From NCBI GenBank assembly GCA_051294375.1, contig CM119264.1:1741930-1805929 (forward strand): a stretch of DNA of 64,000 nucleotides, in the 5' to 3' direction. The notes below the pieces were generated by a model that made no database searches, had not been told where the DNA came from, and worked only from the letters and a program-made list of their open reading frames with translations. The position numbers and the translations under genes are program-made. Positions 1-11,480 of the stretch are shown in pieces (within the stretch, counting starts at the first letter, position 1; each line of letters opens with the position of its first letter). The stretch comes from Paraspadella gotoi. Its lineage: Eukaryota; Chaetognatha.

Positions 1-104
1 AAAGTCATAAAGGGTGCCTCCAGTACGAGGAAAGGCTTTAAACCTAAATAGTTTTATTAAAATTTTCACCAATGATCTCTACCACTTTTATCACTTCCTC
101 TCTT

Positions 105-520
105 TTCTCTCCTCCCCTTCTCACCCTCCTCTCCTCCCTTCCCTTTTTTTCCCTCCCCTCTCCTCCAACCCCTCTCCTCCCTCTCCTCCTCTCTCTCTCC
201 TCCCCTCCTTCCTCCCCCTCCAACCACCTTCCTCACTCCCTCCTCTCTCTCTCCCCTCCAACCCCCTTCCTCCCTTCTTCCTCCTCCCCTTCCAACCCCT
301 TCCTCCCTCCCTCCTCCTCTCTCTCCCCTCCCCTCTCCTCCTCCCCTCCCCCTCCAACCCCTTCCTCCCTCCCTCCTCCCTCTCTCCCTCCCCTCTGCCC
401 TCCTCCCCCTCCAACCCCTTCCTCCCCCCTTCCTTCTCTCTCCCCTCTCCTCCCCCTCCTCCTCCCCCTCCACCCAACCCCTTTCCTCCCTCCCACTCCT
501 CTCTCCCCCTCTCCTCACAG
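105..520 (+). repeat. Long polypyrimidine (C/T) tract
   Basis: About 400 bases almost purely C and T (CCTCC, CTCTCT, CCCCTTCC blocks) ending in ctcctcacag. The serine/proline/leucine-rich open frames across it, and glutamate/glycine/arginine-rich frames on the other strand, come from base composition and are not genes. It precedes a candidate exon and so also acts as an extreme 3' splice-site polypyrimidine tract. The equivalent tract at 10,560-10,849 sits in the duplicated copy. Confidence 0.85.
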
Positions 521-663
521 GATCTCCTCCCCAACTCTCCTCCTCTTCCTTCTTTTCCCGATTCTGCGAATTTGTTTCGGTCAAACGATCGTCGTTTTCT
601 GTGAGACGATCGTTGTTCTCTCGATGTGGAGCTGGTCGAGACCGCGTCCCGGTGTAGTTACAG
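521..663 (+). pseudogene. Cys-loop receptor copy 0: pre-TM1/TM1 exon relic
   Basis: This is the homologue of the exon at 10,850-11,002. Both follow ctcacag and share 'cccgattctg', 'caaacgatcgtcgttttc', 'gagacgatcgtt' and 'tcgatgtggag' in order. Read like its partner it gives the fragment FGQTIVVF, then loses register through single-base indels relative to the partner's VVFLRRSFVLLD. The donor matching the partner's AG/GTAAG reads AG/GCTAA, so the splice site is altered. The rest of this gene copy would lie upstream of the window. Assignment to a Cys-loop receptor is inferred from the partner exon and from the neighbouring cluster. Confidence 0.4.
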
Positions 664-1270
664 GCTAACGGCAAGTATCGCTAGTTTGGGTAATCTACGT
701 GGCGACTCAGTGACCGAATTATGTACTCTGCGAGAAGTTGATTGAAATCTTGCAAAATCTTCTTTGAAATTGGTACAACCAATAAAAATCACCATTTATT
801 TAATAAATCTAGCCCTGACTTTGGACAGGCTTTGGTGTTTTAAGGCCTCCACCCCTCTTACAAGATAAGACATAGCAGGTCCAATCAATTGTTACAGTCT
901 CGTAAAAGGGATGTAGACCTTAACCAACTATAAAATGTCCGAATCAGGGTTAAGTTAGTTTGGTTATTGAATGAGGGATAATTCTTTTATTGTTTGTATT
1001 TAATTCTAATCTGTGATCAGTTTTAATTTGTGAATGTCTAATGATATCCGTTTTTATTGCATCTTGATAAAGATGGATAACAAATAAAATCTTATAAGGG
1101 AGTGGTCTTATGGGAGTGGTCTTTTCATGCAATTGAAACATTCTTTGAAATATTATGTCACTTGATTGTAGTAAAGTCAGGTACTCTGGTATTGAATAAA
1201 CAAGACTGGGAGAGAGTCGAAAGTTTGCAGGGACCTGCTATGTCATTATCTTGTAAGATCGCCTATTCCT

Positions 1271-3630
1271 TCTTCAAGAAACGCTCAATTTTATCGTTAA
1301 TATTTTGAAATTAATGTTAATTTTTAAGTCTAAAAAAATTATATTAAAATTTAAGATTTAATAAGTAAGGGTAAGAATTATATTAGGATTAGGGTTTAGG
1401 GATAGAGTTCGTAAAATTAGGAAATTAGGATTAATTGATTATGTATGTTGCAAAGTTAATAATAAAGATTAAAGTAAAAGTTAGGGTTTACAGATTAAAT
1501 TAACAATTATGGTAGAATTAGTGGTGGGGAATAGAAGATTACCAGTTATTCGTTATAAGATTAATTATGAATTTTAAGATCTTAAATTAAGTTGAAACGA
1601 AGTCACATTATTTAGGCCACATGAAATTGAGGTCTTTTTGAAAATGAGTAGCGCGGGACAATCCCTCAAATTTCTGGATTGCAATCATTTCTTTTTGTTT
1701 CTCTCACTAATATTTCTCCTGCAGTCTGACTATATCCGCTCTTGAATTCCATCTACTAAAACTTTTCATTCTAATAATGAATTAAAAAATTTATAAAAAC
1801 AAATTAATAAAAAGTTAATAATTTAAGTCATAAATGATTCCGACCTAAGATCCGATCTCTTACTAAACCTTTGTATTCCCCCTTATTTCGCTAAATGTTT
1901 TACCTACGTGCATAACTTGAATAATTTCATTAACTTACGCTTTTCACAACTTTACTTCACGTACCCGTAACGTGCGATCACCCTCGCTTTGCGTTACTTG
2001 TGTCTGTTCACGGGTCTGAGAGTTCATGAACTCACCCGCAGATCGAGGTTTGCGCCGTGAGCCGATTTTTTTTTTTTAGTTGGCCGCCGAGTACTCGCGA
2101 GCAACACTATAATATTTCACTTCTTCACTGGTCTGTCGGGTCTATGTCTGCCCGCCTCGGGTCAATCCCACTGACTGTAGATTTAAACACAAGTATATAG
2201 ATTTCCCTACCAATAAGTATGCTCATTGTGTTATAAAGCAGGAAAAACTCAATCTACAGTGGACGGGCTAGCGCCGGGCCTACTTAGAAATCCTAAGACG
2301 TGATAAAAATAAAAGATGAATTCGATTGCACGGTGTGTCTTAGAATGTATACAGGCTTAAAGTATAATAAGTTATAGGTAGTAACTTGATAATCATGTCG
2401 CGCATGGTCATGAACATATCATGTCAGTCTGTTATGTAGCTCTAACAAAAAAGCACTGCAGCGCAACATATTGGATGAACCGATTCTCGTTTTTGTGTAT
2501 TAAATTTTGCTGGAACGGGACCAGAATAAGTTGTGGTGATCAATAGGGGTTAAAGAGGAAGAGGAAAGAGGAGGAGAAGGAGGAAGAGTGAAGAGGGAAG
2601 TGTTGAAGAAGAAGACAGCAAAATGAGAATCGAATCCCATGGTATTGAGATTGTTGGCTTTGTGGGTAGAAACCCGTCGGCCTGAGATGCGGCTTATTTT
2701 TAAGTAGGACAGAATCGGTTCATTGCAGGCGATGGGAGTGTTAGCCCCTGGCCGAGCTGAAAACGGAGGCTATCCGGCCTGGCTAAAGGCCCTTGGGAGT
2801 TCGGCTAGTGCGCGTTGAAGCCGGGCGACGAGGCCCCGCATAACATTATCCCGGTGGTCTTTAGACTCCCAGGTGCAAAAGTGTCCAGGGTGTAGTTCCA
2901 ATATGGTAAGGTCACTCGTTATCAGAATGCATAAGTGTTTTATTCGAATTCCAGTCAGTGTTTACGAACATATCAGCCAGTACTTTTTCTTCACTTTAAT
3001 TTTCGACAGAAACGAATTTAAGTGAAAAAAGAAATATAAAAGAGGATATTTTTTGTCTTTTCTCAATTAATCATCACAGATGAATGAACCCGGGAATACA
3101 CGAGCGAGAAGGGATTAAGGATAGAGGATTGCGGTAAGAGGAAGTAAGATTTCTGTGAATGGGTTTCGAACCACGAGGATTTTGGAAGCCAAATCACGAG
3201 AAAGGAACAATAGTTTTCCGGAAGAGGTAAAGAGAAGGTTCCAGAAGCAGCGGAAGAGGAGGATTCCGGTTATAGATGAATCTGGCTCGTGCGTCACTTG
3301 CCATTGATAAAATCAGTCTGCTTTCTGCTTTGATTCATTCTGTCCAAATATTTGACACCGTCTTCTATCTTTACTTTCTGTTAATAGAATTTCCACTTTT
3401 GGTTTCATGCTGAAATCCCTGATTTCTTACTATCAAATGTCTCAGTGTGGCAGTTCGTTGCCGTATTCGAACACGTCCTCCGACTAATTTGAAAAAAGGG
3501 CGCGAATGGGATATTCTAACCTAAAAAGATATGAACCAAAATGATTTAAATAATCGTGATGAAACGGTTCCACTTTTCAGGATTTCCTGTTGAACAATTG
3601 CTGATATAATATAATGAAGTACCGTTAATG
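1271..3630. other. Intergenic/intronic AT-rich DNA with repeat debris
   Basis: No gene is recognised. The segment 1,310-1,600 contains degenerate TTAGGATTA / TTAGGGTTTAGGG-like sequence similar to stretches near 9,340 and 17,560. A more GC-rich island at 1,970-2,290 holds an inverted pair, 'ccactgactgtagatt' and 'aatctacagtgg'. A second GC-rich patch (2,620-2,880) resembles a tRNA-derived repeat on the - strand, with a B-box-like ggattcgattc. Its A box is not convincing. Confidence 0.5.
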
Positions 3631-3689
3631 CAATTTTGCCTCAAACAAAATTGTTTTGATCTCGAAGGCTGTTCGGTTGGCTCGGCCAA

Positions 3690-3850
3690 GCTCAAGACCC
3701 AAGCCCTAAACGCCTCAAGCCCAATTGCCTCCAAGCCAAACCCAGCCAAACCCAAAGCCAAGCCCACAACCCAAGCCCTAAGCCCTCCAAAACATAACTT
3801 AGCCAAGCCAAGCCAAGCTCAATATTCCAAGCCCAAGCATAGCCCTAATA
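3690..3850 (+). repeat. Degenerate CCAAGCC / CCAAACC minisatellite
   Basis: About 160 bases built from short variants of CCAAGCC, CCAAACC and CCCAAGC. The unit is too variable to assign a fixed period. The short open frames on both strands are a by-product of the repeat and are not called as genes. Confidence 0.7.
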
Positions 3851-4199
3851 TCAATCTATCCTTCTAATCTAATCATATTAAATAAATATTCCTATTTACC
3901 AAGCTATTTCTAAATTCATTTCCCAACTTGATGAAATCCTTTATCAAGCTCCAGTTAAAAGATCTTCAGCCGTTACCGGCAGAATCGGACTCCAAGACGC
4001 GTGCCTTCACGAATTTGAGAGATTGAAAGTGTGATTTGGGTGGGGAAATCTTCCTGGTAATGCTGCGAGGGATCTTTAATGAGAATATGCTTAAGCTATA
4101 ACTTAAGTGGCGAATTGCGTCATGCACCATCCATAGATTTGGAATTCCCCACGAAATCGCTATTGTTGAAAATTGTATAGATTGTGTATAAATAAAAAT

Positions 4200-4450
4200 G
4201 ACTAAAACTAACCTCATTTCTCTCTCTCTCCTCTCTTCTACTCTCTCTCTCCTCTCTCTCTCTCTCCCTTTCCCCCGGCTCTTGACAACTCGATTACTCT
4301 TTCAGTTTGAAGCAGACAAAAAAAATCCAATCATCTCTGGATGCTTTTCGGTTTTCTGTACATGAGGACCTGACTTCGCAAGTCAATAATGCTAGGAAAC
4401 TTTTGTTATAAATACATAGTTTATCCGTTTTCTAAATATGTTTCTTCTCG

Positions 4451-4487
<37 letters not shown>

Positions 4488-4510
4488 CTTCTCTCTCTCT
4501 CTTGCTCTCA
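4200..4510 (+). repeat. (CT)n microsatellites
   Basis: Two interrupted CTCTCT tracts (about 4,215-4,275 and 4,450-4,502) are separated by ordinary AT-rich DNA. A looser pyrimidine-rich zone continues to about 4,945. The serine/leucine open frames across it follow from composition. Confidence 0.85.
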
Positions 4511-4949
4511 TGGGCTAGCTTGGGCCTTTGGTGTCCTTCTCGGGTATTCCCCCCGGCTCTTTCGTTTTCCTGCCTCTCTCTCCTCTCCTATCATAACCCC
4601 TTCCTCCTGTCTCTTTTGCGCAGACCAACGCCGTTCTCCCTTCCTGCTCTCGCCTTCCTTCTCCGTCTCTTAGCCTCCCTCTGCCTTTACCTCCACTGAC
4701 CTCCATTCCTCCCTTCCCTTATGTCGTGTCCTTCCCTCTCTCTCGCTTGCGTGCCCCATCCTGTATCTACACTCCCTCTTCGCTCAACCAATTTAACCGA
4801 TCCCTTCTAGCGTATCATGCCCGAAATTCCTTCCTTCCTTGCGCTACTCCCTCTACGCCTTTGCTTCCGTTTCTCCTCATTCTTCCCTTCCTCTCCCTCT
4901 CCCTTTCTTCCCTCTCCTCCCTCTTTCCCTCTCCCACCTCCCCCTCACC

Positions 4950-6210
4950 GATTTGCCCACTTTATGATTATAAATTTAATCTCATTCAAATTTTTCATTT
5001 AGACAATCGTGACGTACCTTTCAACAGCGCGGACTAGTTTTCCATTTGAAAAATGGAATCAAAAAATCGATGCTCTTTTTTTTTGCAAATTAAATTAAAA
5101 AAAAATTCGTTGGTTAACTTTAAATGAGAGTTTATGGCGCAAAGATGCATTAGTACGCTATTTGGAGGTTACCGCTCGAGATTACGTGAAACGAGTCTGT
5201 CCACATTTCAGTAACAGGCGCAGATTTATACCTTTTCTGAAATATTTTTTGATTAGTGATGAGAGCTATCATTTTTCAAGATGCCTTGAATATAGGAGAT
5301 ACTTTATTAAATCATTACGAATGGCGAGATGTCAAAATAGTGAAAAAAAGGTATAGCCGTAACATAAATCTTGCGTTGAAAAATAGTATATAATAAAATA
5401 AACGGTTTATAATAATTTTAATAATTTTATGAAAAACATTATAACAAAATAAGATGGGGAGTTTTTAAAACAGAAATAATAAAAACAATTGGATATGCAT
5501 CTGCGCAAATGGTAATTCTGTTTTTTTAGAGCTAAGTTTATTAACATTACACACGTTTCAATAAATATTTACTTCAATTTCCTCAATGGACTGAATATCT
5601 GTACTTATAGTAGAAACACGCCAATCTTATCAGCCAACTTACTACAATAAAAACGGCATTTCACATTTAACTTTATTCATTTACGTGAGAGTCTATCTAA
5701 TATTCCATATTTTTCCTACATTAATACTTCGATTCAGTTAACAACTCCATCGTCAAAAATGTTTAATACGCGTGCATGAACACTCTGACGAAGGTAAATT
5801 TTTTTCAACTTTCATGCTATCTGAAATACGAATGTTGTCGTATGCGATGCAAGAGTCAAGAGGAATAAACGAGTGCTGACAGCGACTACTTAAGGTCGTC
5901 AAGGATATGAGGTGGACTACTGGGTCTCATTCCCTTCTTAATAGGAAAACCGGAGTAATATCATTTGTAATAATATATAAATAGCAGTATAAAAAATCAA
6001 TAATCAGATAATATAAACTAATGTCTTGACTTATTTATTATTTTTTTCATGAGTTTTGATACTATTATTTAGAGACCTGAAATACTATAAATAGAATGGA
6101 TTAATATATTATATTCCTAAGTCATGTAGAGAATGAAAAACGAAAAAAAGATCCTCACCCTGTAAGAGATAGATGTAGATGAGTCATTGACAGATATAGC
6201 ATGCTGAGAA
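4950..6210. other. AT-rich stretch without a recognised gene
   Basis: Both strands were read. The only open frame of note (5,162-5,356, +) contains a LISDESYHF segment that faintly resembles the second catalytic block of Tc1/mariner-type transposases. No flanking transposase motif or inverted repeat supports this, so it is not called. Confidence 0.5.
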
Positions 6211-6213
6211 GGA

Positions 6214-6244
6214 ATAGAGAGGAGAGAGAGAAGAGAGAGAGAGA

Positions 6245-6299
<55 letters not shown>

Positions 6300-6310
6300 G
6301 AGAGAGAGCA
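6214..6310 (+). repeat. (GA)n microsatellite
   Basis: About 100 bases of GAGAGA with a few interruptions (agaag, gatgag). No coding content. Confidence 0.9.
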
Positions 6311-6689
6311 TGATTTAGCTGTTTCTCGAATTGTACTCTTTTTTATTGATGTAGGACAGCGGAAGATCGAAAAGAGCTTAAAACCAATTAAAGGACAAAA
6401 TCTTCTTTCGGTTTTTAAATCTCAAACTTTGAGAAAATGAAGGACGGAGTTGGATCTGTTGACCGATGGATTGTCTGCCCGTTGTCAAATGCTGTCTTCC
6501 TCTTGCATGGCGCAAGTATGCAACGAGTATAGTTGTTTGGGGCAGGAGAGAGATTGTACTTTAATTCCGATTAGTTCTACTATTTAACCTCAATTAATTA
6601 TAAATTTTAGACTTAAACTTTCTGTATTTTAAACTCTTATTACCGAGTCTTTTAAATCAAACTCGTATTTCTCACATTTCAACGCCTTA

Positions 6690-6990
6690 ACTTTTTACCT
6701 CTCAACTCTTCACTCTTTACTCTCAACTCTTCACTCTTTACTCTCAACTCTTCGCTCTTTACTTTCTCAACTCTTTATTTCAACTTCTTCACTCTCACCT
6801 CTTCACTCTTTACTCTCAACGTGCTATGCCTCTTTACTCCACCTCTTCGACTCGTCAACTCTTTCACTCTTTACTCTCACTCTTCACTCTCAACTCTTCA
6901 CTCTCAACTGCTTCACTCTCAACTCATGTCATCTCTTTACTCTCAAACTCTTCACTCTTCACTTCTCAACTCTTCACTCTCAATCTCAAC
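6690..6990 (+). repeat. ~21-bp tandem repeat, TTCACTCTTTACTCTCAACTC-like
   Basis: About 300 bases of short variants combining 'ttcactc', 'tttactc' and 'tcaactc', with a basic period near 21 bp that breaks down toward the 3' end. It lies upstream of receptor copy 1 and is entirely pyrimidine-biased on the + strand. Confidence 0.8.
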
Positions 6991-8311
6991 TCTCCAACTC
7001 TATGATCTTCCTCAAACATGCGCCACAGCCTCGGTCGGCAGTGTTCCCGTGTCTCATGCAGAAGGCATCGAATAGGCTCGAATCATCTGAAAGGATGTAA
7101 TCTCTTTCAAAACAAGGAGACTTCAGATGGAACTATTGACATTCAACTTCACGCTTCTCACTGTGAACGACTCACGAGGACGGGGTGAGATTTTTTTCAG
7201 TTCCACGACAGCGTCAATCGCTGACGTTTCATCTTCTATATCAACGACGATTTTCGCTTGACCGTGACGGAGGGGCGTGGGCGGCATGATTCTCACTTTT
7301 CGAGATTAAACTGACTGAATTTAATGAAGACGGAAATAAAATAACTTCATCTATATAATGTCAAAACCAAACGAGAGTCTTTATTAAGAGTTACACTATT
7401 CATCATCCTGAGAGCCGAATGCGGAGATCTGAACCCTAAAAACGTACTAACGCTTATCTAAGTATTAATATTACTAGTATTTTATTTTACTAGATAATAC
7501 TAATATTATTTCCGGATGCATTATGAATTGGTTATTTTTTATTAACCAGTTTATTATAAAAAGAAACAAATTGTTATCATGATCTCCCGATTATCATATA
7601 ACTTACTGCTTTCCTTCTCAGACTTATGTCCGCTCTGAATCCGCCATCGTCGACTCGGTGGCAACGATCCAATTCTGCTAAAAGGAAACTGCAGATAATA
7701 TTCTGGCATGGACCACAATTTCTGAGTGCCATCAAGCTAGGCAAGAGTTGGAGAACTTGAGATTATGGATGACATGGACAATTGGCACACTAGGACACTA
7801 GGTACATAGTCAATATTATAATTGGGGAAATACGTTCTGATGCTGATGAGACGATTGCAAAGTGAGGAGATTGCGAATCGTTAATAATTGAGCCAATGCT
7901 AATATTAATTAAAATAAAGCTATTTATTGGCTATTGATGATAATAAAAACAAATTTAAAGAGGTTAAATAATACATTGCGAATATTAAAAAATGAAAAAA
8001 AAAGACCAAAAAAATATTAATTAATAATAATATAATAATGTAATTGACAGAGATGAAAAAAAGCAAACTACCTCAACCTTCTTCCTCCTTTCCTTACCCT
8101 CTTTCTGACCCATTTCTTTCTCCCCTTCAACACCCCCCTCTTTTCAGATGCCCAACTTCGTTCTCCTCGAAGACCAAGAATTCAACAAACACACGCTTCA
8201 TCGACAAAGATGCAAGTCAATTCCCTTGAATGCCTGTCATGTTGAACTTCACTAACGGGCGACAGTTCCTATGCTGACGAAGTCGGCACCAAAACGTCTT
8301 TGGCAGGGGAT

Positions 8312-8333
8312 GTAAATGGAATCGTCTTCTCTC

Positions 8334-8423
<90 letters not shown>

Positions 8424-8452
8424 CTACTCATTGCATTTATCTCCATTTTCAG
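8312..8452 (+). repeat. (CT)n microsatellite acting as a copy-1-specific intron
   Basis: The tract runs from a GTAAAT-like donor through ~95 bases of CTCTCT to an ATTTTCAG acceptor, all inside the sequence that codes the Cys-loop. In copy 2 the corresponding coding sequence is continuous. It looks like a microsatellite expansion that now has the shape of an intron. Confidence 0.55.
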
Positions 8453-8549
8453 CATGGACCGGACTCACTTCCCGCTCGTCTCAAACCTGGCAGAATTCAA
8501 AGATTGCGTTTGCTTCCTCTGCAAATCAGCGTCAGTTCATTCTTGCAAA

Positions 8550-8983
8550 AATAAGTTCATTATACTTTTTTTTTATTATTTTATTTTTCTCTATCATTCC
8601 CCTTTCCTCCCTTTCCCTCCCTTTATCCCTTCTAACTCTCTTCTATCTTGCTTGTTTTTCGATTATTTCCTTTCTCTTTCCTCTTTTTATCTTTCCTAAT
8701 TCCTCCCTCCTTCCTTTTCATTTCCTTTCCTTTCCTTCCTCTCCTCCTTTCTTTCTCCTTTCCTTTCCTCTTCCTCCATTTTCTTTCTTTTCTTCCTTTT
8801 TCTTTTCTTTCCTCCCTTTATTTCCTTTTCGTCCCTTTTCTTTCTCCTTTCCTCTTTTTCTTTCGTACTTCCTCCCTTTTTCTTTCTTTCCTCTTTTTAC
8901 TTTTCCTCTTTTCTCCTTTTCTTCCTCTTTCCTCCTTAATCCTTCTTTACCCTTCCCTCTTTTCCTCCCTTCTCCTCTTCAAG
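8550..8983 (+). repeat. Degenerate (CTTTCC)n pyrimidine tract
   Basis: About 430 bases of C/T with irregular TTTCC and CCTTT units, located in the intron before the loop F exon of copy 1 and ending at its acceptor. The phenylalanine/serine/leucine open frames are compositional. Confidence 0.85.
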
Positions 8984-9149
8984 ACAGTGTCGCATAGCCG
9001 AACTAGACAGTGGGCTACACTCACGACGAGACTCTTTTCTCCGACTCCACCGATTGGCCTCTTCTTTCCGGTTCTTTACGTGGAGGATTCCAGACTTCGG
9101 CCAGTGTCGACGGAATCGCTTACGACGAGGATTTTGAGAAACAGGTTTG

Positions 9150-9265
9150 GTTGTTGTTTTTGTCGTTGTTGTTGTCGTTGTTGTGATTTGTTGTTGTTTT
9201 TGTTATTGTTGTTGTTATTGCTGTTGTTTTTGTTTCTGTTTGTTGTGTTTATTGTGTTTTGTTGG
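9150..9265 (+). repeat. (GTT)n-rich tract
   Basis: Interrupted GTTGTTGTT / GTTTTT sequence directly after the 5' splice site of the copy 1 loop F exon. The asparagine/glutamine-rich frame on the - strand is compositional. Confidence 0.85.
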
Positions 9266-9303
9266 TTTGGCGCGAACGCCAATGTCGTCGTCAAACTAAT
9301 TTA

Positions 9304-9480
9304 GGGGCCTTATTTCCCAGAACGCCCCATTTTATCTTACATTCAAAATTAGATTTTTAGGATTAAAATTAAGGATATAGGCTTAGGATATGATTAAGCG
9401 GTTAGGATTAGGTTACAAAATTTAAAAAAGCTTAGGTAAATATTGAGGACTAGATTAAAATTCCGGGATAAATTAAGATC
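9304..9480 (+). mobile_element. Fragment of a MITE-like repeat with GGCC...GCGCCCCATTT end
   Basis: Opens with ggccttatttcccagaacg followed by ccccatttta, the same end motif seen at 17,278, 19,752, 30,474, 33,951 and 63,543. It continues into TTAGGATTA-type sequence as at the other sites. No matching inverted end was located downstream, so it may be truncated. Confidence 0.45.
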
Positions 9481-10489
9481 GCTTCACATCGTCGACTTTG
9501 GTCACAGTTTGGTGAATTTTGTTGGATTATGTGGACAAATTAAGTTTCCTTCAATGCTTGAATGTGTGATAAGAATAAATGATTGGTAGTATTTGATCAA
9601 TGAAGTTGTTCATTTCAGCATTTAACTGGGCGACGACTGTTATTCTGTAGTCATATTCCTCAACCCCAGGACTATTTCAAAAACTCAACCTTTAAATCTT
9701 GTCTATCTTCTGATCCATCCACCAGTTCCATAATTCCCACCCTAAATCCATTCATCCTATTTCTTCTCCCTTCCACCAAAGAGAAGTTACGCCTTTCCTG
9801 GAGATCCGAGTTGAGACGAACGGGTCTCACTCCGGTCGATGTCGCTTTGGTTGATCCAATGTGCTCCTTCCTTTTCGGGATTCACTCACTTCCTTATTTT
9901 CCCTTCTTCCTCCTAGATGTGGTAGTACTTGTGAAAACAATTAGAATTTAGTAATTACATATTTAAAAACTATATTGTACCTTTATTATGTTATTGGAAT
10001 TTATATTTGAAATGATATATTTGTTCTTCACTACTTCCCTGCAGTATTCTTTCCTTTGGTTTTACTGTAAGATTTTCGTTTCCTTTCCCATTTTTCTCCA
10101 CATTTTTTTAACCAATTTTTTAGAGTAATTTTTTTTTCTTTGTCTTATTTTTTCTCTATTTAACATAATTTTTTTATTTCAAACTCTTTCTGAGCCTCTT
10201 GCGTCATTTTTCTTCAATTTCACTAATGTGCCACTTTAATTTCCTTTCTCTTCTTTGTTTGTTTCCTCTTTTTCTTTCTTTCATCTTTTTTTTTTTATTC
10301 CCCCACCATACGTTTCCATCTTCATCATCACTAAAAGTCCAACTTATTCACAACGAGACGTGTGTAGAAACGACATTGGTGACCGCCAATCACGATGCTG
10401 CTCACCATCGGCAGTCGACGCGTCATTTTGCGGTCAAGGACTGCGGTAGCAAAGAAATCTTTGTACTGAGACGCAATTCGGACCTTCTT
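9481..10489. other. Non-coding stretch, T/pyrimidine rich
   Basis: Presumably intron of receptor copy 1, between the loop F exon and the TM1 exon. A GC-balanced patch at 10,340-10,450 gives short open frames but no recognisable protein or paired splice sites. Confidence 0.45.
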
Positions 10490-10493
10490 AAAA

Positions 10494-11480
10494 AGTAATA
10501 AAGGGTGATTCCTCAGTACTGAGGAATAGAGCTAAAACTAAATAGTTTATGTTAAATTCACCAATGATCTCTACCCCACTTTCTCACTTCCTCTCTTTTC
10601 TCTACTCCCTTCTCACCCCTCCCCTCTTCACTCTCCTCCCCTTTTCCTCCCTCCCCTCTCCTTCCAACCCCCTTACCTCGCCTCCCACTCCTCTCTCTCT
10701 CCCCTCCTCCTCTCTCTTTCCCCTCCCCTCTCCTTCCCGCCCTCCTAACCCCCTTCCTCCCTCCTCTCTCTCTCCCCCTCTCCCGTCTCCTCCCTCCCTC
10801 CAACCCCCTACCTCCCTCCCACTCCTTCTCCCCCCCTCCTTCCTCACAGGCATCTCCTCCCCAACTCCTCCTCCTCCTCCTTCTTTTTCCCGATTCTGGA
10901 AAATTTGTGGTCGCGTCAAACGATCGTCGTTTTCTTGAGACGATCGTTTGTTCTTCTCGATGTGGAGTCTGGTCAGAGTACCGCGATCCCGGCGGTGCTT
11001 AGGTAAGGCATTACAAGTATTGTGAGTAAGTTTTCTGGCGAACTCGTGACCCAATTATTAACTCTGCGAGAAAGTCTTGATTTAAAATCTTGCAAAATCT
11101 TTCTTGCAAATTGGTATAACCAAAAAAATCAATGTCATTTTATTTAATAAATCTGGGCCCCTGACTTTTGGACAGGCTTGGTGGTTTAAGGCCTCCATCA
11201 CGCTTACAAGATAATGACATAGCAGGTCCCTGAAAGCTTTCAATCATGTTACAGTCTTCGTAAAAGGGATGTAGTCCTTAACAAACTATAAACTTTCCGA
11301 ATCGGAAGAGTCTTGGTTATTGAATGAATGTATAATTCTTTTATTTGGTTGTATCTAATTCCAACTGGGTAATCAGATATTTAACTGTCTAAGATGTCCG
11401 TTATGCATCTTTGATAAAGATGGATAACCAAAATACAATCTGTGAGTGTGAGAGTCGAAAGCTTGCAGAAACTCTATTTT
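10494..11480 (+). repeat. Segmental duplication, downstream copy (partner 1-1,270)
   Basis: Same order of blocks as at the start of the window, including the 290-base pyrimidine tract (10,560-10,849), the exon at 10,850 and a 3' flank with 'gacataggcag/catagcaggtcc'-type and 'gataaagatggataacc' sequences. It marks a tandem duplication step of roughly 10.5 kb in this cluster. Confidence 0.75.
10850..11002 (+). CDS. Cys-loop receptor copy 1: pre-TM1/TM1 exon
   Basis: An open exon of 153 nt lies between a pyrimidine tract plus ctcacag and the donor AG/GTAAG. It opens with one base of a split codon, runs 50 codons and ends with two bases. Key residues are QTIVVFLRRS and, fourteen residues after the RR pair, AIPAVL. 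In Cys-loop receptors the last beta strand ends in an (L)RR/RK pair and TM1 starts with a conserved Ile-Pro about 12-14 residues later, which fits. The exon stops early in TM1, so a further exon for the rest of TM1 is expected before TM2. It lies 1.7 kb after the loop F exon of copy 1. A shifted open frame over the pyrimidine tract is not the right frame. Confidence 0.45.
   Translation, partial: ASPPQLLLLLLLFPDSGKFVVASNDRRFLETIVCSSRCGVWSEYRDPGGA

Larger units (their letters stand above)
1..1270 (+). repeat. Segmental duplication, upstream copy (partner 10,494-11,480)
   Basis: This stretch recurs in the same orientation about 10.5 kb downstream. Shared landmarks in the same order are an opening with an 'ataaagggtg' block, a 'caccaatgatctctacc' block, a long pyrimidine tract, a 'caaacgatcgtcgttttc' block, a 'ttgcaaaatctt' block and a 'gataaagatggataac' block. 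The copies differ by many substitutions and small indels, so the duplication is not recent or the consensus is noisy. The block carries the pre-TM1 receptor exon (521-663), consistent with tandem duplication of a whole receptor gene. Confidence 0.75.
7127..9144 (+). pseudogene. Cys-loop receptor copy 1: disrupted extracellular domain exons
   Basis: A decayed or error-rich parallel of copy 2 (15,816-18,649), with blocks in the same order. 7,127-7,184 reads FNFTLLTVNDSRG, matching FTLLSVDDLRDDG, with a GTGAG donor. 7,620-7,750 is a weak match to the loop D exon, interrupted by TAA. 8,148-8,311 begins PNFVLLEDQE after ttttcag, matching PKFVLLDDQD, with a later frameshift before YADEVGTKT (copy 2 MAEVTTVT). 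8,453-8,530 begins MDRTHFP (copy 2 MDTTYFP), then shifts frame. 8,984-9,144 has HDETLFSDSTDWPL (copy 2 HDDDLFDESVDWPL) with two TAG codons just upstream and an intact CAG/GT end. The first Cys-loop cysteine is missing at the expected place. Homology to copy 2 is strong; pseudogene status assumes the indels are real. Confidence 0.65.

Noticed and set aside
14-668. Overlapping 190-200 codon open frames on both strands
   Set aside because: All fall in the pyrimidine tract and are Ser/Pro/Leu or Glu/Gly/Arg repeats set by composition; the same happens at 8,316-9,304, 10,549-11,054 and 15,462-15,858.
3115-3297. tRNA-like B box (ggttcgaaaccc) on the - strand
   Set aside because: No A box at the right distance and no cloverleaf; the 60-codon frame there is also unconvincing.
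5162-5356. Possible Tc1/mariner-type transposase fragment (LISDESYHF)
   Set aside because: A single short motif without the other catalytic residues, helix-turn-helix part or terminal repeats.
7124-7291. 55-codon - strand frame (GQAKIVVDIEDETSAIDAVVEL)
   Set aside because: Looks protein-like, but the + strand of the same segment is homologous to the first exon of receptor copy 2, with a matching splice donor; the - strand frame is probably a shadow.
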